Below, one piece after another: positions 45,387-54,201 of a DNA stretch of 64,000 bases. The notes under the pieces were generated by a model. It was not told the DNA's origin and searched no databases. It worked only from the letters and a program-made list of their open reading frames with translations. The position numbers and the translations under genes are program-made. Source of the DNA: Sphingobacteriales bacterium (GTDB taxonomy: Bacteria > Bacteroidota > Bacteroidia > Sphingobacteriales > Sphingobacteriaceae); contig JANXOD010000015.1 in assembly GCA_025353765.1 (NCBI GenBank), forward strand, positions 62,001 through 126,000, written 5' to 3'. Positions within the stretch are counted from its first letter, which is position 1. Every line of letters begins with the position of its first letter.

Positions 45387-46391
45387 TTAGAACGCGTTAA
45401 CTCCGTAAACCGTAGTATATTTAAAACTTAATTTCTGATCTGGATATACATGTTTAAAAGCGCTTTGAACCATTAATGCCGCTTCATGGAATCCACATAA
45501 TATTAATTTCAACTTCCCGGGATAGGTGTTTATATCACCAATAGCATAAATGCGATCTACGTTTGTAGAATAGTCAAAGGTATTTACGTGTATGGCAGAT
45601 TTATCAATATTTAATCCCCAGTTTGCTATCGGGCCAAGTTTAGGGCTCAAGCCAAAAAGTGGAATTAAATAATCTGTTTTAAGGCTTGTATTTACTTTAT
45701 CACGACCAGTAAAGGTTACCTCCTGCAGGTTTCCATTACCGGATACGCTTAAGAGGTTTGATTGTAATATTAAATCAATACGGCCCTCGTTAGCTAATTC
45801 ATGGACTTTTTCGGCAGAATCCGGAGCTCCTCTAAAGGTATCACCACGGTGAATTAAGGTTACTCGTTCTGCAATATCTGCTAAAAATATGGTCCAGTCT
45901 AGAGCAGAATCTCCGCCACCGGCTAAAACTACTTTCTTATTTCTAAAATGCTCCGGATTTTTCACCATGTATTCCACACCTCTGCCTTCAAAGCCTGCTA
46001 AACCTTCAATATCTGGTTTACGGGGTTCAAAACAACCTAAACCACCAGCAATAACGATCACTTTAGCATGTACCATCGTTCCATCGTTTGTGCCGATCAA
46101 ATAGGAGCCATCATCTTCTTTTACCAAAGTTTCTACACGTTCGCCTAAGGTAAAACCGGGATTAAAAGGAGCAATTTGCTCCATCAAACGGTCTACCAGT
46201 TCCTGTGCTTTAATATCAGGGTAACCGGGAATATCATAAATAGGTTTATATGGATATATTTCGGATAGTTGTCCGCCAACTTGTGGTAAAGTATCAATTA
46301 AATGGCAACGCATTTTTAAAAGGCCGGCTTCAAACACTGAAAATAAACCCACCGGGCCGGCTCCTATAATGCATATATCTGTTGTAATCAT
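45387..46391 (-). CDS. Thioredoxin-reductase-type ferredoxin--NADP reductase
   Basis: 334 residues. FAD motif DICIIGAGPVGLFSVFEA at the N-terminus, NADPH motif KVVLAGGGDSALDWTIFLA near 153-171 and the second FAD motif RIYAIGDINTYPGKLKLI near 271-288. There is no CxxC redox pair between the domains, which separates TrxR-like ferredoxin reductases from true thioredoxin reductases. Supplies or draws electrons for the adjacent ferredoxin. First gene of the two-gene unit. Confidence 0.88.
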   Translation of the reverse strand: MITTDICIIGAGPVGLFSVFEAGLLKMRCHLIDTLPQVGGQLSEIYPYKPIYDIPGYPDIKAQELVDRLMEQIAPFNPGFTLGERVETLVKEDDGSYLIGTNDGTMVHAKVIVIAGGLGCFEPRKPDIEGLAGFEGRGVEYMVKNPEHFRNKKVVLAGGGDSALDWTIFLADIAERVTLIHRGDTFRGAPDSAEKVHELANEGRIDLILQSNLLSVSGNGNLQEVTFTGRDKVNTSLKTDYLIPLFGLSPKLGPIANWGLNIDKSAIHVNTFDYSTNVDRIYAIGDINTYPGKLKLILCGFHEAALMVQSAFKHVYPDQKLSFKYTTVYGVNAF

Positions 46392-46409
46392 CTTTTTTTA
46401 TTAGAGTTG

Positions 46410-46417
46410 CAAAAATA
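46410..46417 (-). promoter_or_regulatory. -7 element TATTTTTG of the ferredoxin reductase operon
   Basis: Perfect TAnnTTTG on the minus strand, 18 bases before the ATG. The rest of the 338-base gap to secDF shows no gene; only the secDF terminator is recognised at its far end. Confidence 0.55.
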
Positions 46418-46677
46418 TTTATTTTAATTCATTAATGAATTAATAATGCAAATTTAATTACTAAACTGACATAGTTTAATGAACGCTCTCAATTCTCCCT
46501 AAAAATGGAAGGGTCAGATTTTGCAAAGTACTTCGCAGGTTTGAGAAGGGCATGGTAAAATTTCGCACAGTAATTCCTAGTTTAGAAATAGCGGATTATA
46601 TTTTTAATCTATGGAATCCTTGCGGAACTTTATATTAGAATTTTTGCAATAATGTTACAAAGTGAAAATGGTCATTA

Positions 46678-46711
46678 ATAATAAAAGCTCCCTTTCAGGA
46701 GCTTTTATTAT
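46678..46711 (-). terminator. Intrinsic terminator of secDF
   Basis: A perfect 14-bp stem (ATAATAAAAGCTCC with its complement), 6-base loop; the stem's own T-rich arm supplies the U-tract on the minus strand. Ends 18 bases past the secDF stop. Confidence 0.85.
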
Positions 46712-46729
46712 CGTAAAAGGGTATGGAAT

Positions 46730-49684
46730 TTATTTTAAATCTTTCTTTCCAAAGTCAATAATAACTGGTGTTGCGATACAAATAGATGAATAGGTACCAA
46801 ATACCACACCGATAAGTAATGCAAAGGAGAAACCTCTGATTACTTCACCACCAAATATAAACAGTATGACCAATACAAAGAATACGGTCAATGCGGTGAT
46901 GATTGTCCGGCTTAGTGTGCTGTTAATAGCTGCGTTAATTACTTCTTTAGGATCATCTGCTTTAGAATGGTGTAAATTCAGGAATTCACGTATCCTGTCA
47001 AATACCACCACGGTATCATTAATAGAATAACCGATGACTGTTAATATAGCGGCTATAAACGCCTGGTCGATATCTAATGAGAAGGGTAGTAATCCATTAA
47101 ATAGAGAGAAGAATGATAATACCAGCAAAGCATCATGTGCCGTAGCTACCATAGCCCCTATACTAAATTGCCACTTACGGAATCGGATGAAAATGTAAAG
47201 TGAAATGATGAGAATGGCAAATATTACCGACTTTATTGCAGATACTTTAATATCATTTGCAATAGTAGGCCCGACTTTTTGAGAACTTAATATCTCATTT
47301 TTGCTATTTAGCTTACTTAAACCATCTTCTAATTTATTTTTAACATTTTGATCTGCTTTATCATCTGTTGCGTCTATTAAATAGGTAGTAGTTACTTTAT
47401 ATTGATTGTTATTAAAACCAAAGGTTTTCACCTCAGTAGTTGTACCAAATACGCCATTTAAATTATCACGTAGTTTTTCAATATCAACAGGTTTTTCAAA
47501 TTTTACAACGTAAGTACGTCCGCCTTTAAAATCTACACCTAAACTAAAACCACGTGTAAACATGGATATTAAACCTGCCAAAATAAATAAGCCGGAAAAT
47601 GTGTAGAATTTAAAACGATTCTTTACAAAGGCATAATTGGCATTTTTAAAGGTATGAGAGCTCCAAGGATTAGAAACTTTAATGTCCCAGCCTTTTTCAA
47701 GCATCCATTCAAATATTAATCTGGAAATTAATATAGAACAGAATAATGAGGTTATAATACCAATCATTAAGGTAGTTGCAAAGCCTAATATCGGGCCTGA
47801 ACCAAACACATATAAGATTACTCCGGTTAAAAACGTAGAGATGTTAGAATCCAGAATAGAGGATAAGGCATGTTTGTAACCATCAGCTACAGCAATACGA
47901 ATAGATTTGCCATGTCCTAATTCTTCCCGTATCCGTTCATATATCAGTACGTTAGCATCTACTGCCATACCCATCGTTAACACGATACCGGCAATACCCG
48001 GTAATGTTAATACTGCTCCTAAAGATGCTAATACACCCATCAGGAAGAAGATATTCACGAAAACTGCTACATTAGCTACGGTACCGGCACGGTTATAATA
48101 GAACACCATGAAGATTAATACGACAACAAATCCTACCACTGCAGATATTAAACCGGCGCTTATAGCCGCTTCACCCAATGATGGGCCAACAATAGCTTCT
48201 TCCACAATATGAGCGGGAGCCGGTAATCTACCTGCTTTAAGTACGTTGGCTAAATCTTTGGTGTCTTCAATTTTAAAATTTCCACTGATAGAGGAAATAC
48301 CGTTTGGAATTTCGCCTTGTACAGTAGGGGCAGAGTAAACCAAATTATCTAATACAATGGCTACACTTTTTTTGTTGTTAGCATCTGCAGAAGCAGCCGC
48401 AGTTAAAGTACGCCAGGCTCTGGCACCATCAGAATTCATGATCATGACCACCTCAGCATTGCCACGCTGATCGTAATCAGATCGGGCATCAGCAATTACA
48501 TCACCTTCAAGTGCAGGTGCGTTTCCTAACTTGCTTGATTTTAATGCATATAATTCAAATACCTTAGAATCTTCGGAAACTGGTTTTACACTCCATGATA
48601 ATCTTATGTTTTGCGGAATAATGGAACGTGCAGCAGCAGAAGTTAAATATTGATTAACCTTTGCTGTATCTTTTTGAGCTGAATAGCCAACAACCGGGCC
48701 CGGACGTAAATTGGTCTTGCCATCTTTATCCTGGTAAGTAGCAGGGCCTAAAACAGCAAATAAAGGATTTTGCTTTGCCTGTTCCAACTGGCTTTTGTTT
48801 GCTGATGTGTCTTTTTTAGTAAGGTCTTTCTTACCTAATGAAGCAAGCTTACTGTTAGTGGTATCCTTTTTTGTTTCAGTTGCTGAAACTTTTTTAGTTG
48901 TATCTGCAGATTTATTTGTGGCAGCTATGGCTTTATTAAGGTTATCAAGTAAAGGGAATACTTCCGAGTTATCAAACGTTTCCCAGAATTCTAATTTTGC
49001 AGATCCTTGTAATAATTTACGAACACGTTCCGGCTCAGAAATGCCAGGTAATTCAATAAGTATCCGGTTTGTACCTTCCTGTAATTGTATGTTAGGAGAG
49101 GTTACGCCAAACTTATCAATACGGGTGCGTAATATATTAAATGAACGCTCGATAGCACTTTTGGCTTCTTTATGTAAAAAAGTAAGTACGTCAGCATTAC
49201 TTGCTGTTATTTTAATATTGGATGAATTCTCTTTAGTAGAAAATAAAGGGGCTAATTTTCCATCCGGACTTAATTTTTCATACTCCTCGCCAAAAAGAGA
49301 TATAAAATCTTTCTGACTGGTTTTCATTCTGATCTCTGCATTGCGTAAAGCAGTATTGAAATTTGAATCGGTACTATTATTGGCAAGGTTATGAACCATT
49401 TCACCTAAGAAAATTTCCATGGTTACATTCATACCACCTTTTAAATCCAGTCCGAGGGGAATTTCACGCTCTTTAGCGTATTTATAAGTGATGTACTTAA
49501 AAGCTCCAAAAACGGGCAATGAAGCTACTGAATCTAAATATCCTTTTTCTTTTGTGAGATTCCCTTTTGCAAATTCTTTTGCATTATGTTCTACATGTTT
49601 AGCAATCCATGTGAATGAAAGTGAATATAAACACGCAATTGTTAGTGCTATTGCGGCGAATTTAACTAGTCCTTTACCTTGCAT
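46730..49684 (-). CDS. secDF: Protein translocase fused subunits SecD-SecF
   Basis: 984 residues with about twelve membrane helices in two blocks. It uses proton-motive force to finish export through SecYEG. The SecD half has IPLGLDLKGGMNVTMEIFL near 76-94, LRTRIDKFGVTSPNIQLQEG near 185-204, GDVIADARSDYD and MGMAVDANVLIYERIREE; the SecF half begins near 660 with FILAGLISMFTRGFSLGVDFKGGRTYVVKF and has ILTVIGYSINDTVVVFDRIRE. A Lys/Thr/Ser-rich low-complexity insert at residues about 251-303 lies in the periplasmic P1 region. Fusion is usual in Bacteroidota. Confidence 0.95.
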   Translation of the reverse strand: MQGKGLVKFAAIALTIACLYSLSFTWIAKHVEHNAKEFAKGNLTKEKGYLDSVASLPVFGAFKYITYKYAKEREIPLGLDLKGGMNVTMEIFLGEMVHNLANNSTDSNFNTALRNAEIRMKTSQKDFISLFGEEYEKLSPDGKLAPLFSTKENSSNIKITASNADVLTFLHKEAKSAIERSFNILRTRIDKFGVTSPNIQLQEGTNRILIELPGISEPERVRKLLQGSAKLEFWETFDNSEVFPLLDNLNKAIAATNKSADTTKKVSATETKKDTTNSKLASLGKKDLTKKDTSANKSQLEQAKQNPLFAVLGPATYQDKDGKTNLRPGPVVGYSAQKDTAKVNQYLTSAAARSIIPQNIRLSWSVKPVSEDSKVFELYALKSSKLGNAPALEGDVIADARSDYDQRGNAEVVMIMNSDGARAWRTLTAAASADANNKKSVAIVLDNLVYSAPTVQGEIPNGISSISGNFKIEDTKDLANVLKAGRLPAPAHIVEEAIVGPSLGEAAISAGLISAVVGFVVVLIFMVFYYNRAGTVANVAVFVNIFFLMGVLASLGAVLTLPGIAGIVLTMGMAVDANVLIYERIREELGHGKSIRIAVADGYKHALSSILDSNISTFLTGVILYVFGSGPILGFATTLMIGIITSLFCSILISRLIFEWMLEKGWDIKVSNPWSSHTFKNANYAFVKNRFKFYTFSGLFILAGLISMFTRGFSLGVDFKGGRTYVVKFEKPVDIEKLRDNLNGVFGTTTEVKTFGFNNNQYKVTTTYLIDATDDKADQNVKNKLEDGLSKLNSKNEILSSQKVGPTIANDIKVSAIKSVIFAILIISLYIFIRFRKWQFSIGAMVATAHDALLVLSFFSLFNGLLPFSLDIDQAFIAAILTVIGYSINDTVVVFDRIREFLNLHHSKADDPKEVINAAINSTLSRTIITALTVFFVLVILFIFGGEVIRGFSFALLIGVVFGTYSSICIATPVIIDFGKKDLK

Positions 49685-49737
49685 TTTTAATTTAATTCTG
49701 AAATAATGTTGTTTTAAGCCTATTTTGGTTAAGAGGG

Positions 49738-49745
49738 CAAATCTA
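49738..49745 (-). promoter_or_regulatory. -7 element TAGATTTG of secDF
   Basis: Perfect TAnnTTTG on the minus strand, 53 bases before the secDF ATG. No certain -33 element. Confidence 0.45.
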
Positions 49746-49802
49746 ATTAAATTTTCTATTTATAGAATTCTTTAACACAGAAATATACTTCATTGTTATG
49801 AA

Positions 49803-50285
49803 TTAGCGTTTGCGATAAGTAATGAAAGTATAGGCAAACGAATTTTTTTCATCGGCTGGATGATGCTCCGTTTCCACTTCCTCCCAGGTTTCTTTATCTA
49901 TTTGGGGAAAGAAAGTATCTGCATCAAAAGTATGGTGTAAACGGGTTAAATAGAGTGTATCGACCAAATTCATAGATTGTTCAAAGATGCTTGCTCCGCC
50001 AATTATTGCAACTTTTTCTTCCCCATGACATAAATCAATTGCTTCATCTATAGAATGGGCTATTTCACATCCTTCAATTTCTATATTTTTTGTGGTAACA
50101 ATAATATTTCTTCTTTGAACTAAGGGTTTTCCCACAGATTCGAACGTTTTTCGTCCCATGATAACCGGATGTCCGATAGTAAGTTGTTTAAAATGCTTTA
50201 AATCCGCAGGCATATGGCACAATAGCTGATTGTTTTTTCCAATCCCGTTTTTTTCGTCTACTATAACTACCATTGAAATCATCAT
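49803..50285 (-). CDS. folA: Dihydrofolate reductase
   Basis: 160 residues. Reduces dihydrofolate with NADPH. Motifs: [32 protein letters not shown] (substrate and Met20-loop region), [17 protein letters not shown], and [14 protein letters not shown] for NADPH. The catalytic acid (Asp27 in E. coli) corresponds to D28 of PADLKHF. It overlaps thyA by 4 bases; the pair regenerates the folate consumed by thymidylate synthase. Confidence 0.94.
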   Translation of the reverse strand: MMISMVVIVDEKNGIGKNNQLLCHMPADLKHFKQLTIGHPVIMGRKTFESVGKPLVQRRNIIVTTKNIEIEGCEIAHSIDEAIDLCHGEEKVAIIGGASIFEQSMNLVDTLYLTRLHHTFDADTFFPQIDKETWEEVETEHHPADEKNSFAYTFITYRKR

Positions 50286-51076
50286 ATAGCTACTGGTGCT
50301 TTAATATGGGGATGCGGATCATAGTTTTCCAGAGTGAAATCTTCAAATTTAAAATCAAAGATATTTTGCACTTGGGGATTAAGTTTCATTGTAGGTAAAG
50401 GTTTAGGTACGCGACTTAATTGCAAATGTGTTTGCTCGATATGGTTATTATATAGATGAGCATCACCAAGAGTATGTATAAAATCGCCGGGTTGCAAATC
50501 ACAAACCTGTGCCATCATTAGCGTAAGCAAGGCATAAGAAGCAATATTAAAGGGAACTCCCAAAAAGATATCTGCACTGCGCTGGTAAAGTTGGCAACTT
50601 AACCTTCCATCGGCTACGTAAAACTGGAAAAAACTATGACAAGGCGGAAGCGCCATATTTTCAATCTCTGCTACATTCCACGCAGATACAATTATGCGTC
50701 TTGAATCAGGATTGTTTTTTATTTGTTTAACAACTTCAGTGATCTGATCTATATGCTTTCCATTTGCCGTAGGCCATGATCTCCATTGAGAACCATATAC
50801 CGGGCCTAATTCTCCGTTTTCATTGGCCCATTCATCCCATATACTAACTCCGTTATCTTTGAGGTATTTTATATTGGTATCACCCTTTAAAAACCAGATT
50901 AATTCATGAATAATGGAACGTAAATGAACTTTTTTTGTGGTAACAAGCGGAAATCCTTCCTGCAAATTAAATCGCATCTGGTAACCAAATACGCTAATAG
51001 TTCCGGTGCCGGTACGGTCATGTTTCTGAGTGCCTTTGTCCAGCACATGTTGCATTAAATCAAGGTATTGTTTCAT
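50282..51076 (-). CDS. thyA: Thymidylate synthase
   Basis: 264 residues, the same length as the E. coli enzyme. Methylates dUMP using methylenetetrahydrofolate. The nucleophile is Cys146 in [29 protein letters not shown], the dUMP-binding [23 protein letters not shown] and the C-terminal [10 protein letters not shown] are typical. It precedes folA with an ATGA overlap and diverges from ispE. Confidence 0.96.
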   Translation of the reverse strand: MKQYLDLMQHVLDKGTQKHDRTGTGTISVFGYQMRFNLQEGFPLVTTKKVHLRSIIHELIWFLKGDTNIKYLKDNGVSIWDEWANENGELGPVYGSQWRSWPTANGKHIDQITEVVKQIKNNPDSRRIIVSAWNVAEIENMALPPCHSFFQFYVADGRLSCQLYQRSADIFLGVPFNIASYALLTLMMAQVCDLQPGDFIHTLGDAHLYNNHIEQTHLQLSRVPKPLPTMKLNPQVQNIFDFKFEDFTLENYDPHPHIKAPVAI

Positions 51077-51084
51077 ATATTCTA

Positions 51085-51092
51085 CAAAGAAA
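51085..51092 (-). promoter_or_regulatory. Probable -7 element TTTCTTTG of thyA-folA
   Basis: 7 of 8 to TAnnTTTG on the minus strand, 8 bases before the thyA ATG. Confidence 0.35.
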
Positions 51093-51099
51093 ATAAATG

Positions 51100-51107
51100 T
51101 ATTTTTG
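51100..51107 (+). promoter_or_regulatory. -7 element TATTTTTG of ispE
   Basis: Perfect TAnnTTTG, 42 bases before the ispE ATG; it lies back-to-back with the putative thyA element. Confidence 0.45.
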
Positions 51108-51149
51108 ACATCCTATTTATTGTGCATAAAACCACATGATGTTTACAAT

Positions 51150-51953
51150 ATGATCACTTTCCCAAACGCAAAAATTAATATTGGTTTAAATATCATTAAT
51201 CGCCGAAGCGATGGTTATCATAATTTAGAAACCATTTTTTATCCTGTCGGGATTAAAGACGCTCTGGAAGTTATTGAAGCAGATCAATTGAAATTTACCT
51301 CATCGGGATTGTCTATTCCCGGAAACGCAGATGAAAACCTTTGCCTGAAAGCTTATCGCTTAATTTATAGAGATTTTGATAGACCACCCATTCATATTCA
51401 TTTGCATAAGCATATACCTATTGGAGCAGGTTTAGGTGGTGGTTCTGCCGATGCTGCTTATTGTATCAAATTAATAAATGATAAGTTCAGCTTAGAATTA
51501 AACACAGAGCAAATGGAAGCCTATGCCAGACAATTGGGAGCAGATTGTGCTTTTTTTATTCGCAATCAACCTGTTTTTGCATTGGAGAAGGGAGACATTT
51601 TTAAACCACTTGATCTGGATCTTAGTTCATATTATATAATAGTGGTTATGCCACCAGTTCAGGTTTCCACTTCTAAAGCTTATCAGCATATTAAACTTCA
51701 TATTCCAAAACAATCGCTTGAAGAATTAATAAAACTACCTGTTGAAAATTGGAAATATTTAATTGAAAACGATTTCGAATTACCTGTATTTGAAAGCCAG
51801 CCATCTATTGCCCATATTAAAATAGCTCTGTATGAAGCCGGTGCATTATATGCCTCAATGAGTGGGAGCGGATCATCAGTTTACGGTATTTTTAAAGAAA
51901 AAATTGCATTGCCTGATTTAGAGAAAGAAAATCAGGTATTTTACGGAGTTTGA
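51150..51953 (+). CDS. ispE: 4-diphosphocytidyl-2-C-methyl-D-erythritol kinase
   Basis: 267 residues of the GHMP kinase superfamily; phosphorylates an intermediate of the MEP isoprenoid pathway. The substrate Lys is in PNAKINIGLNIINRR at the N-terminus, the ATP loop is PIGAGLGGGSADAAYCIK near 91-108, and the third motif is ASMSGSGSSVYGIF near 233-246. A longer open frame runs upstream into the thyA promoter region, but the family begins at MITFPNAKIN. Confidence 0.92.
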   Translation: MITFPNAKINIGLNIINRRSDGYHNLETIFYPVGIKDALEVIEADQLKFTSSGLSIPGNADENLCLKAYRLIYRDFDRPPIHIHLHKHIPIGAGLGGGSADAAYCIKLINDKFSLELNTEQMEAYARQLGADCAFFIRNQPVFALEKGDIFKPLDLDLSSYYIIVVMPPVQVSTSKAYQHIKLHIPKQSLEELIKLPVENWKYLIENDFELPVFESQPSIAHIKIALYEAGALYASMSGSGSSVYGIFKEKIALPDLEKENQVFYGV

Positions 51954-51961
51954 AATATACC

Positions 51962-52032
51962 CGACCATAGTTGATGGATGATAGATCATGGAATAATCTC
52001 CAATTATCAAATCAACCATGGACTATTAACCA
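51962..52032. repeat. Intergenic tract of ATGGTTGAT/CATGGACTAT-type words
   Basis: In the gap between convergent genes, ATAGTTGAT (51967-51975) and ATCAACCAT (52011-52019) form an imperfect inverted repeat flanked by ATCATGG and CCATGGACTATT words. Similar in style to the TTGATACT tracts; may serve as a bidirectional terminator. Confidence 0.4.
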
Positions 52033-52043
52033 TGAGCAAAAGG

Positions 52044-53426
52044 TTACTCTGCCCGTTTTAAGCTATACTTTTCTATTTTACTATATAAATGACTCCTTTG
52101 AATATCAATATCATCGGCTGTTTTTGATACATTCCAGTTGTTTTTTTCAAGCTTATATTTTATATATTCACGTTCAGCAAAATCTTTGTATTCCTGAAAA
52201 TTATTGAATTGATCAAAATCTGCATAATATGCACCAACTCCATTTAATAAGGGAGATTGTGCTGATGCAGATGGATTTGCAAAAGTTCTAACATCATTAT
52301 CTGTAATGGTTTTATCACTCAATATGATTAGTCGTTCTACCATATTTCTCAATTCACGAATGTTACCTGTCCATGGCATTGATTTTAAAACACTCATTGC
52401 AGAATCAGCAATTTTTTTAACAGGAATGCCATAATCGCTGCAAATTTCTTCACAAAAACTTTGAGCTATAAGTGGAATATCATCTTTACGTTCTGTTAAA
52501 TGAGGAACATGAATTAAGATCACGCTCAGACGATGATATAAATCCATGCGGAAGTTCCCATCTTCAATTTCCTTTTGCAAATCTTTATTAGTTGCAGCAA
52601 TAACTCTTACATCTACTTCAATCTCTTTCTCGCCACCAACGCGGGTTATTTTATTTTCCTGCAAAGCCCGCAAAACTTTAGCCTGTGCTGAAAGACTCAT
52701 GTCGCCAATTTCATCCAAAAATAAAGTGCCGCCATTTGCCGATTCAAATTTACCGATGCGTTGTTTTATAGCAGAAGTAAATGACCCTTTTTCATGCCCG
52801 AATAATTCACTTTCAATTAATTCTGAGGGTATAGCTGCACAATTTACTTCAATAAGAGGTGAATTAGAGCGGTTAGATTTTTCATGTAACCAACGTGCAA
52901 CCAATTCTTTACCACTGCCATTTGCTCCTGTTATTAATACTCTGGCATCGGTTGGAGCAACACGTTCAATCGTATCTTTAATTCTGGCAATTGCTTGTGA
53001 TTGGCCAAGCATTTCCCGAGTTTTACTAACGCGGCGCTTTAAAACTTTAGTTTCTGTAACCAGGTTTCCACGTTCAAGAGCATTTCTTACGGTAATAAGA
53101 AGACGGTTAATATCTGGTGGTTTTGATATAAAATCAAATGCACCTTTCTTGCTTGCCTCAACTGCAGTTTCAATAGTGCCATGGCCAGAAATCATGATGA
53201 ATGGCAAATCTGGTTGAATGGAAAGGCCTTCTGAAAGAACTTCCATACCATCCATCTTATTCATTTTAATGTCGCACAATACCAGATCGTACTCATTTTT
53301 TTTAATAAGTGCCAGGCCTTCAATTCCGTTATCAACATCATCTACCTGATAATCTTCATACTCGAAAATTTCCCGCAAAGTGCTACGGATAGCCCGCTCA
53401 TCATCAATAATTAAAATTTTTGCCAT
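52044..53426 (-). CDS. Sigma-54-dependent response regulator (NtrC/AtoC type)
   Basis: 460 residues: receiver domain (1-120) with phospho-acceptor Asp52 in LVLCDIKMNKMDG; AAA+ domain (about 140-380) with Walker A ITGANGSGKELVARWL (165-180), the sigma-54 contact loop at 214-219, Walker B GGTLFLDEIGDM and sensor R-finger region; C-terminal Fis-type helix-turn-helix (NNWNVSKTADDIDIQRSHLYSKIEKY). The contact loop reads GSFTSA instead of the canonical GAFTGA; the Phe and Thr essential for sigma-54 contact remain. No sensor kinase is adjacent, so the signal is unknown. Confidence 0.9.
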   Translation of the reverse strand: MAKILIIDDERAIRSTLREIFEYEDYQVDDVDNGIEGLALIKKNEYDLVLCDIKMNKMDGMEVLSEGLSIQPDLPFIMISGHGTIETAVEASKKGAFDFISKPPDINRLLITVRNALERGNLVTETKVLKRRVSKTREMLGQSQAIARIKDTIERVAPTDARVLITGANGSGKELVARWLHEKSNRSNSPLIEVNCAAIPSELIESELFGHEKGSFTSAIKQRIGKFESANGGTLFLDEIGDMSLSAQAKVLRALQENKITRVGGEKEIEVDVRVIAATNKDLQKEIEDGNFRMDLYHRLSVILIHVPHLTERKDDIPLIAQSFCEEICSDYGIPVKKIADSAMSVLKSMPWTGNIRELRNMVERLIILSDKTITDNDVRTFANPSASAQSPLLNGVGAYYADFDQFNNFQEYKDFAEREYIKYKLEKNNWNVSKTADDIDIQRSHLYSKIEKYSLKRAE

Positions 53427-53520
53427 AAAGTCTCTTCAGATCTCCAGTGTAGTAAAGTTTTGAGATTTTCGCTGCTAATATAAGGATTGTTTCAGGATAT
53501 GAAAATCGTTTTTAGTAAAT

Positions 53521-53548
53521 GAAAAAGCCCTCTCTCATAGAAAGGGGC
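53521..53548 (-). terminator. Probable terminator of rnpB
   Basis: On the minus strand GCCC(C)TTTC pairs with GAGAGGGC (one bulged base, one G-U) and is followed by TTTTTC. Located about 20 bases beyond the rnpB 3' end. Confidence 0.65.
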
Positions 53549-53566
53549 CTTATGCATAATAAAAAA

Positions 53567-53920
53567 GCAAGCCTGTAAGCCGGGTTCTGTTTCCCCGAAA
53601 ACCGGGAGTTCTATCATTTATCTGGCCATGCTATTGCTAACGTGATCTAACGACCTACCCACTGACATCGGACGAGCAGCCCTACATACGTCAGCCTATT
53701 TGGTCTTTCAACTCCTGGGGTTTACCGCAAGCTACATCACTATAACTTACCGTGAGCTCTTACCTCACATTTTCACCTTTTCCCAAATTTGCATCTGGGT
53801 AGTTTATTTTCTGTGGCACTTTCCGGCTCATATGAATGATCCTTCCCGTTAGGAAGCAAGATGCTCTGTGTTGCCCGGACTTTCCTCTCCGATATACACC
53901 GGAGCGATAGAACAGCTTGC
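53567..53920 (-). ncRNA. rnpB: RNase P RNA (class A)
   Basis: About 354 nt, the catalytic RNA that trims tRNA 5' ends. On the minus strand the 5' side contains GAGGAAAGTCCGGGC (the P4-proximal conserved region, 53873-53887) and the 3' side contains ACAGAACCCGGCTTA (53577-53590), both universal signatures. The ends are set by helix P1: GCAAGC at the 5' end pairs with GCTTGC at 53567-53572, and a run of T follows. An open reading frame antisense to its 5' half is spurious. The 5' end lies 5 bases after a perfect -7 element. Confidence 0.95.
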
Positions 53921-53925
53921 AGGTG

Positions 53926-53933
53926 CAAATGTA
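53926..53933 (-). promoter_or_regulatory. -7 element TACATTTG of rnpB
   Basis: Perfect TAnnTTTG on the minus strand with 5 bases (CACCT) to the predicted first base of the RNA. It gives an internal calibration for element-to-start distance in this genome. Confidence 0.7.
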
Positions 53934-54047
53934 ATTATTTTTAGGCAATGAACTTCCTGTTGAGGATTGATTTAAGTACACTACCAGAGTTGAATGAGGT
54001 GATGGAAGGAGAGAGGGCTCTTATTATGACGAGTTGAGAGTAAACTG

Positions 54048-54171
54048 TCAAGCGAATATAAAAAACACTTAAGTTTGATACTTAAAGACTCAAGCGAATA
54101 TAAAACTACTCAACGTTGATATAAAAATACTCGAGCGAGTATAAAAAGACTCAACGTTGATACTAAAAGAT
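54048..54171. repeat. Six-unit 20-21 bp tandem repeat
   Basis: Units start at 54048, 54069, 54090, 54110, 54131 and 54151. They alternate between an A type (TCAAGCGAATATAAAA...AC) and a B type (TCAACGTTGATATAAAA...AC), giving a 41-42 bp higher-order period. B units contain the palindrome CAACGTTG. Fills most of the gap between rnpB and the SpmAB-like gene; no coding sense and no spacers. Confidence 0.85.
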
Positions 54172-54201
54172 GCAACGATTATGCTTTTACTGCCAGGCTA
54201 T

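Noticed and set aside
46392-46677. Possible small RNA or gene remnant before the secDF terminator
   Set aside because: No plausible frame, no correctly spaced promoter pair (TTG and AATTTTTG only 16 bases apart) and no recognised RNA fold.
50900-50920. TTCATGAA palindrome in thyA as another copy of the Hsp70 palindrome
   Set aside because: It falls in the conserved SIIHELIWF coding motif and lacks the GGAT/ATCC arms, so coincidence explains it.
51030-51149. N-terminal extension of ispE
   Set aside because: It overlaps the thyA start and both promoters; the family begins at MITFPNAKIN.
53760-53981. 73-residue open frame on the minus strand
   Set aside because: It lies inside rnpB and its promoter; the conserved RNase P RNA signatures explain the sequence.
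54048-54171. Possible CRISPR array
   Set aside because: Units are contiguous with no unique spacers, alternate in sequence, and no cas gene is present.
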